A stretch of DNA of 32,983 nt from Myxococcales bacterium UBA5297. GTDB taxonomy: Bacteria > Myxococcota > Myxococcia > Myxococcales > UBA5297. A program made the translations under genes and the position numbers. The stretch lies in NCBI GenBank assembly GCA_002408385.1, contig DHSB01000130.1, positions 335-33,317 on the forward strand. The letters run 5' to 3'. Below, one piece after another: positions 28,201 through 32,983 of the stretch (its first letter is position 1; each line of letters begins with the position of its first letter). The notes below the pieces were generated by a model that did not search any database, had not been told where the DNA came from, and saw nothing but the letters and a program-made list of their open reading frames with translations.

Positions 28201-28617
28201 CTCGGTCAGGACGCCGGTCTTCAACCAGATGCTGGTGCCGCTCTCGACGCTGCCGAGACTTGACGTGAAGGTGACCGCGATCTCGACGGGCAGGAGCTCG
28301 TCGCGCAGTTGCCAGACGGTGATCTGATTCACCCGGCGCCCGGTGGTGTGGACGAGCGCGGGCAGCCTCACGCCACCAACGCCGGTGGCGGTGACCGAGG
28401 AGACCTGCGACGCGGTCCAGCAGCCCGAGAGCGTGACCGAAGAGAGGTCGCGTTTGGACACGTCTTTGGCCTGCGACACCGACCAGACGAGGGTGGTGGC
28501 GGCCTCGGGCGGCGTCGGTGACACCAACGCCGCCGAGTACTCATCGAAGCCGCAACCGCCCAGCCCAAGCACTGCAGCCAACGCAATAAACAAAGAGATG
28601 CCGGCACGACGCCCCAT
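22204..28617 (-). CDS. teneurin-like NHL/YD-repeat (Rhs) lipoprotein
   Basis: This 2137-aa protein starts at ATG 28617. The frame is open to 28953, but only this start gives a signal peptide with lipobox LGGC (C22). Domains in order: a divergent InlB-B/Listeria-Bacteroides-type repeat (about 153-222, [10 protein letters not shown]...GWTVDG); a carboxypeptidase-regulatory-like (TTR) domain (about 276-340, [16 protein letters not shown]); a beta-rich region (about 360-790); six NHL blades (about 792-1130), each with TVAGNG, GDGGPAT and DGSLYIAD; a YD-repeat shell (about 1150-1950, many YDADGRL/YDYDG-type motifs); and an Rhs core ([29 protein letters not shown]). The junction is DGSGL, a variant of the usual DPxGL, at about residue 2014, followed by a 123-residue unique tail. 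This order matches the teneurin core. The lipobox predicts outer-membrane attachment. The tail is probably a variable effector domain, function unknown. Confidence 0.93.
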   Translation of the reverse strand: [2137 protein letters not shown]

Positions 28618-29206
28618 TCCCCGCCCCCCGCGACGCCTTCCCGCCGAAGATTCCTGCGAGGCAATCTTGCGCCCGCGCGCCTGGCCATCCAGCGCCCGAA
28701 GGGCAGAGTCTCGGAGCGCTCGTGAGGTGGACGGCAGCCCGCCCGGTCTTCTTGCCGCTCGGACGGCCTCCGAGATGCGAACCGGGCCGTCGTGGAAGCG
28801 ATGAGTGCGCGGGAGGCCGTCGGGCGCTGGCTTTGCGGCCACCAGCGGCGCCGCCTCCAGCCGATTCGTCGGCGCCCGAAGAAGGTCATGGCGAGCGCCG
28901 GCTACGGTGGCGCCAAAGCTGGGGCGCCCCGGCGCTCTGCACTTCGGCACCACGTGGGCTCGAGGCCTCCGACGTGCGCGCCAAAACGGCCCCGAGAACT
29001 GCTGCCCAGCCTCGCGGCGTTGGTGCCGCGGAGTACGCGCGCTACTCGGGTTGCGAGGCTTCGCGCGCTGGGAAAGTCATGCGAACCTCCTGAGCGTTCG
29101 TGATGAGTGGGCAGGCCCGCCCCTCGCGGCCCGTTGAACCGCCATCCGAAGGACTGCCCGCCCGAAGAACGACCGCTCCGGTTCGCCTATTCCGCCGCAC
29201 GGCTCG
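28618..29206. other. gap upstream of the YD-repeat gene
   Basis: No gene is supported in these 590 bases; the long frames are shadows. It contains the right copy of the flanking direct repeat (29007-29083) and the presumed promoter of the YD-repeat gene, which could not be resolved. A GGGGCGGGGA stretch precedes the ATG at 28617. Confidence 0.5.
29007..29083 (+). repeat. right copy of the direct repeat flanking the YD-repeat gene
   Basis: CAGCCTCGCGGCGTTGGTGC and the next 50 bases align with 21860-21925 in the same orientation. About 13 of 66 positions differ, counted by eye. Both copies lie outside the coding sequence. Confidence 0.7.
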
Positions 29207-30551
29207 TCACTCGGCGGGTGCGCGCTCGGCCTCCGGGACGCCGGCGTCGGCGTGCCTCGCGAGCTTCTCCTCGAGCGTTCCCTTCAAGTTCGACCGTCCT
29301 TCGCCGGCCGCCGTCTTGCCCTTCTCGGCCAGCTTCGCCGCGCCGCTCTTCACCTCGGCCAGCATCGCGTGCTCGGCCAGGCCCGATCGCACGCGTTCCG
29401 AGCGAGGCGAGCCGCTCGGAGACGGCCGCTCCCTTCTCGCCGAGCACGGCATGCGCGACGCGCTCGAGACCGCCGGCGCGGGCGACGACCGCCTTCGCCA
29501 CGATCCAGCCCGCCTCGGCCTTCACGAACGATCCGAGCAGGCCGCGGACGTCGCCCTTCTCGGCCAGCTCTCGGCGTCGAGGTTCGGGCTCTTCGCCAGC
29601 CGGCCGAGATGCTCGCCGGCCCGCTCTATCTCGCCGTGCTCTAGGGCAGCCACCACCGAGGCCCAGGCGGTCGCCTCGTTCTCGATCCCGGCCCGCACCA
29701 GCGCCGCGAGCGCGCCGTCGAAGTCGTCGACCACCGGCTCCTTCCGCTCGAGCGACAGCCGGTTCCAGCCACGGGCGAAGAGGCCAGCGGCCTGCAGAAT
29801 TTCGACCGTCTTCTCCGGCCCGAGATCCCCGGCCTTGCCGTGGAGCCGGAGAGTCAGCGCGGCGCGCTCCGCGTCGCTCAGCTCGTCGAGGCGCCCGGCA
29901 AGCGCCTTCGCGTCTCCGACGTCGGCGTTCAGCTCCTCCTCTGCGGCGGGGTGGAAGCCGGGGCGAGCGAAGACGAGCCCGCGGGTACCCGTCGCCAGCA
30001 TGCGCACGCCCGGCGGCTACCCCGGCTGTGCCTCGGCGCGGCTGAGCCCGTACTGGACGACGTCGAGCGTCCCTCGCTGCCAGGAGCCGACTTCGAGGGA
30101 GAGCGCCGCGCAGGCGAGCGGGAGCTGCTCGGCGGGCCCGTCGTACCAAGCCCAGGGCGCCGGTTCCTTCATTCAGCGCGAGCCAGAGGAGCGGGAAGTC
30201 GTCCTCCTGATTGCGCTCGAGGTCGGCGCGCGCAGCGTAGAGAGCGCGGCCGAGCTCGAGGAATACTGCGCCGACGCGCGCACCGTCCTCCGCGGTCTTC
30301 ACCTTGGCGGGAGGCTGCTCGGTTATTTCGAGCGCCGCCCCGACCGTCGCGAACGAAGGGCTCTCGCTGCCCGCGGCCTGCGAGCGCGCGACCGTCTTGG
30401 GCCGTCGATGGAGCTGAGCCTGAATGGTCGCGCCCTCGGTACGCTTCCGGATCACCTCGCGCTCCTCTGTGGCGCGCTGCGCGTCGGTCTTCGTCTTCGT
30501 GCACGCCGCCAGCGACAGGGCGACGAGCACCGCGACCCGCGGGGTATCCAT
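29207..30551 (-). pseudogene. disrupted lipoprotein gene (about 445 codons)
   Basis: ATG 30551 (MDTPRVAVLVALSLAACTK), with AAGGAG 7 bases upstream, encodes a lipoprotein signal with lipobox LAAC. That frame is coding-like to about 30165 (DDFPLLWLALNEGTGAL). Coding then moves to another frame (WAWYDGPAEQLPLACAALS), hits an in-frame TAG at 30017-30019, and resumes in the same frame as MLATGTRGLVFARPG. Near 29560 it returns to the first frame (ELAEKGDVRGLLGSFVKAE). Near 29400 it changes again and ends KLARHADAGVPEAERAPAE with a TGA at 29207. The pieces together make one roughly 445-aa helical exported protein. Three frameshifts and one stop mean either a decayed gene or clustered sequence errors; no homopolymer run explains them. 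The family is not recognised. Confidence 0.7.
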
Positions 30552-31158
30552 GGAGCGCTCCTTCTATCAACGGAAGATCGAGCGGCTGAGCATGCCGCGC
30601 CGTGGCGCGGGATCGAGGAGACGACCGACGCCGACGGAGCGCGCTCGCCCTCCGGGCGGCGGCGGGGCGGGCGCTCCACCGCCCGGCCCGAGAGGCGAGC
30701 GATCGCCGGGGGAAAAACCGCGTTTCCTGTGGTATGTTGTCCGTCCGAAGACAATCTCTCGACTCCGCGGCCCTCGCGATCCGAGGGCTGAAGAGGAGCA
30801 TCGAGCAATCGACCGGGAAGCGGCAGGTGAGGAGGTGCGAGTTGGCCGCTTCGTTCCCGAGAACGGGCGGGTCGCGACACCTTCCTTAGCGCTGGAGGCA
30901 CCGGATGCGGTGCGCCCTCGGCTGGCAGCCGAGGGGCGCGCTCGCCTGGAGCCGTCTGGCTCGCCCGCGGGCCGCTGGTCTCGGGCCGCAGTGGCAGGCC
31001 GGCTCGACAGCGGGGGTCGCCGGGAAAACCGTTGCAGTCAGTAGGCAAGTCGGCGAGCGAATATCGGGCCGGGCGCTCGCCCGCGATGTAATCAGGCCCG
31101 TGACGAGGCGGCTGCTTCGGTGTCCGCCCCTTGCTGAATCTGGCACGGCGCCAGGCAG
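30552..31158. other. gene-free region with one strong hairpin
   Basis: No coding frame here has a credible start and composition. At 30912-30938 CCCTCGGCT and AGCCGAGGG form a 9-bp stem around GGC, extended by GCG/CGC with a bulged G. The stretch TGTGGTATGTTG near 30730 could hold a -10 box for a plus-strand transcript. The region separates divergent genes and should contain the promoters of both. Confidence 0.4.
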
Positions 31159-31167
31159 GTGAATCGG

Positions 31168-31716
31168 GTGAAACGCTACTTCGAACTGGCCGAGCTTCAG
31201 GCATTCCTCCGACTGGTCGATGAACAGCTCTCCGGACCGTGCAGGGTCGTGATTGTCGGGCCGACCGCGCTCTCCTTGGGCTATTGGCCGAAGGAGAGGT
31301 CCTTTGACATCGAGCTATGGAGGAACTCGGACAGCGCCCTCTTCGCCGCCGCCGAAAGGGCGGGCGAGAAGCTGTTGCGGTCGGTGCGAATACATCAGCC
31401 GCTCGCCGGCGAGCCGCATCACAAGTTCGAGGACCGGCTCCAAGCGGCGCCGCTGGAAGGGCTAAGCCGCCTGGAGGTGCTGATCCCCGAGGTGCACGAC
31501 CTCGCGCTCATCAACGCCGCCCGCGGCGACAGCCTCAAGGGCCTTGCCGAGCTGCATGCAAGCCAGCCCCTGAGCCTTCAGAAGCTCGTGGAGCGCTTCC
31601 ACGAGATGAAGAGGGAGGTCTCGTGGCCGCGCGCGCGCTTCACGGAGAGCTTCGTGGGCCTGATCGCACGGCTGTTCGGTCCGAAGCAGGCGGCGACAAT
31701 CGAGAAGCGCTTGTAG
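31168..31716 (+). CDS. nucleotidyltransferase-like protein (DUF6036-type)
   Basis: This is a 182-aa protein. GTG 31168 is preferred because AGGTGA lies 5 bases upstream. GTG 31159 is in the same frame and would add three residues. The sequence VVIVGPTALSLGYWPKERSFDIELW matches the start of the minimal nucleotidyltransferase fold, in which GG(T/A)AL...R.T.D(I/V)D is usual. Here the second Gly is Pro and the Asp pair appears as DIE, so activity may be reduced or lost. The C-terminal part (VLIPEVHDLALINAARGDSLKGLAELHA) fits the helical region of DUF6036/AbiEii-like proteins, where a substrate-proximal HDL...K.....D motif is typical. Related families include toxin components of toxin-antitoxin systems. 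No antitoxin-like gene is adjacent. The methyltransferase-like gene 200 bases downstream is on the same strand but not tightly linked. Confidence 0.82.
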   Translation: MKRYFELAELQAFLRLVDEQLSGPCRVVIVGPTALSLGYWPKERSFDIELWRNSDSALFAAAERAGEKLLRSVRIHQPLAGEPHHKFEDRLQAAPLEGLSRLEVLIPEVHDLALINAARGDSLKGLAELHASQPLSLQKLVERFHEMKREVSWPRARFTESFVGLIARLFGPKQAATIEKRL

Positions 31717-31915
31717 GGAATGAGCCCGGGCCGGGGGGGCTTCCATCGGTAGAGGGCTCTCTGGCTTCGCAATTGTTTTCCCGTGGCGCGGGCTGGGCTG
31801 CGCCTGCCGAGGCGGGGATTTGCCGGCCGCTCGGTCTTGCGCTCGCCCGTCCCGAGGCTATCTGGTCGAAGGGTCGACCGCCGCCCCTGCGAGCCGAGCC
31901 GAGAACCAGACCGCC

Positions 31916-32794
31916 ATGCTGACCCGAGCACAGATCGACCGGTGCAATTCGAGGCTGTTGGAGAAGCTCGGCCGATTTCTGAACGAGACCCCCGACTTCA
32001 TCGACGCGGGCAGCGTCGAGGGGCTGGCCGACGAGTGCGGCCTGACGCGCGAGCGCGCCTTCTCCCTGCTGCTGTCGGCCGCCCTCGGGCTCGACCTCGA
32101 AGCGAACCCGGAGGACAAGGCGCTCTACGACAACTACTTCCCGGAGATGCTCCGGCGGCTCGACGAGGAGGAGTTTCGGCGCAACCCGTACTACGCCAAG
32201 GTCCAGATACCCGAGGCGAGGCTGGGCCGATGGGAGCTCGGGCATCGCCGCTATGCGCCCTACGAAGCTTTCGTGCGCGACGACCTCGAGCAGATGGCCG
32301 ACGGCCGGGTGGTCCCGCAGCTCGGTTATTTCGAGCGCGAATTTCGCTATCCGGTGGTCTTCGAGGATGGCCGGGAATGGATGCTGGTGACGCCGAACGA
32401 GATCGAGACCATGCGCGCGCCCATCGAGCGCGCCTCGGGCAAGGTCTTGGCGTACGGGTTGGGGCTCGGGTACTTCGCCTACATGGTCTGCGAAAAGCAA
32501 GGCGTCTCGTCGGTCACGGTGGTGGAGAGGGACGCGAACGTCATCGGGCTTTTCGAGAGATTCTTGCTGCCGCAGTTCTCGCGCCCGCAGAAGGTCGAGA
32601 TAGTCCGGGAGGATGCCTTCGCCCACGCCGAGAGGGAACTGGGGCCGGGCCGCTTCGACCTCGTCTTCACCGACCTCTGGCACGACCCGTCCGACGGGGT
32701 CGAAAGCTATTTGAAGATGAAGCGGTACGAATCGCAGTGCCCGCGAACCGCGTTCATGTACTGGATTGAAAAGACGATGAAGCACTACCTCTGA
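31916..32794 (+). CDS. SAM-dependent methyltransferase-like protein
   Basis: This is a 292-aa protein from ATG 31916 (MLTRAQIDRCNSRLL). The frame is open from 31820, but that part is basic and non-coding-like. The start lacks a strong ribosome-binding site. The N-terminal 160 residues are mainly helical, with NPYYAKVQIPEAR and FEREFRYPVVFEDGREWM. The C-terminal part is a Rossmann-type methyltransferase core: motif I KVLAYGLGLGYFA (176-188), the acidic residue after the second strand in VTVVERD (E204), VEIVREDAFAH (227-237), and DLVFTDLWHDPSD (248-260). The layout resembles spermidine-synthase-like methyltransferases, but no polyamine-binding signature is clear. The substrate is unknown. Confidence 0.9.
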   Translation: MLTRAQIDRCNSRLLEKLGRFLNETPDFIDAGSVEGLADECGLTRERAFSLLLSAALGLDLEANPEDKALYDNYFPEMLRRLDEEEFRRNPYYAKVQIPEARLGRWELGHRRYAPYEAFVRDDLEQMADGRVVPQLGYFEREFRYPVVFEDGREWMLVTPNEIETMRAPIERASGKVLAYGLGLGYFAYMVCEKQGVSSVTVVERDANVIGLFERFLLPQFSRPQKVEIVREDAFAHAERELGPGRFDLVFTDLWHDPSDGVESYLKMKRYESQCPRTAFMYWIEKTMKHYL

Positions 32795-32802
32795 AGATGT
32801 GA

Positions 32803-32900
32803 CGAAGAATCCTACGAGCGATAGCCGGTCAGCCCGAGCCTCTCGGCTGGCTCGGGGCAGGCCGCAAGTCGAGGGCCCCTCGCCTTCCTCGTTCCTCGGG
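32803..32900 (+). repeat. dispersed repeat copy B
   Basis: Beginning GAAGAATCCTACGAGCGATA, it aligns with 5128-5220 in the same orientation, through CCCGAGCCTCTCGG and GGCTCGGGGC to TCGAGGGCC. Here it is intergenic, just after the methyltransferase-like gene, whereas copy A is inside recD2. Confidence 0.8.
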
Positions 32901-32983
32901 GGGGGGGGGGGGGCTAGGCGGGGGCCTCCCGGACTTTGCCGGGGGGCCGGGGGGGGGGGGGGCGGGGGGGGGGTTTTTTTTTT
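32901..32983. other. low-complexity terminal sequence, probably a contig-end artefact
   Basis: Long G runs interrupted by short segments and ending in a T run are not like anything else in the window. They resemble failed base calls or an assembly end more than biology. No annotation is offered. Confidence 0.85.

Noticed and set aside
32901..32983. Poly-G and poly-T tract as a possible telomere-like or G-quadruplex end
   Set aside because: Irregular long G runs at the very end of the window are better explained by base-call or assembly failure.

Overview
The window is very GC-rich and strongly biased to G or C at third codon positions. It carries an Ser/Thr kinase joined to PilZ and J-like segments, an FHA protein, lipoproteins and a giant NHL/YD-repeat surface protein. 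Together these suggest a myxobacterium-like (Myxococcota / former Deltaproteobacteria) chromosome fragment. This is inference from gene content; no rRNA or other marker gene is present. The right end collapses into poly-G and poly-T, so it is probably the ragged end of a contig.

Left part (1-8473, minus strand): a partial basic protein with 25-residue repeats; a BON + SRPBCC membrane-associated protein preceded by a perfect 11-bp hairpin; a small HNH nuclease; a 210-aa protein with a caspase/CHAT-like His-Cys pair; the helicase RecD2, which carries an in-frame copy of a dispersed repeat; and a multidomain Ser/Thr kinase.

Middle part (9174-12867, plus strand): an FHA protein overlapping a metallo-beta-lactamase-fold hydrolase, an exported nitroreductase-like (SagB/ThcOx-like) protein, a cold-shock protein with a clear intrinsic terminator, and an unrecognised 319-aa protein. 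Convergent with these is a 1400-aa minus-strand gene that fuses topoisomerase III to a complete RecQ helicase. This places strand unwinding and strand passage, normally separate partners in junction dissolution, in one chain.

Accessory part (17120-31158): remnants of PIN-domain toxins and of a tyrosine recombinase, an S41-peptidase lipoprotein, a short inverted repeat, a 41-bp minisatellite, an unknown 250-aa protein, and a 2137-aa lipoprotein. The lipoprotein has the teneurin-like order carboxypeptidase-regulatory-like domain, NHL propeller, YD shell, Rhs core and variable C-terminus. An approximately 80%-identical direct repeat lies on each side of it, and a disrupted lipoprotein gene follows.

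Right part (31159-32794): a nucleotidyltransferase-like (DUF6036-type) protein and a SAM-dependent methyltransferase-like protein, then a second copy of the repeat found inside recD2.

The observations most worth following are the TopoIII-RecQ fusion, the invasion of coding linkers by short repeats (recD2 and topB-recQ), the teneurin-like lipoprotein with its flanking repeats, and the small caspase-like protein. No CRISPR array, rRNA or tRNA was seen.
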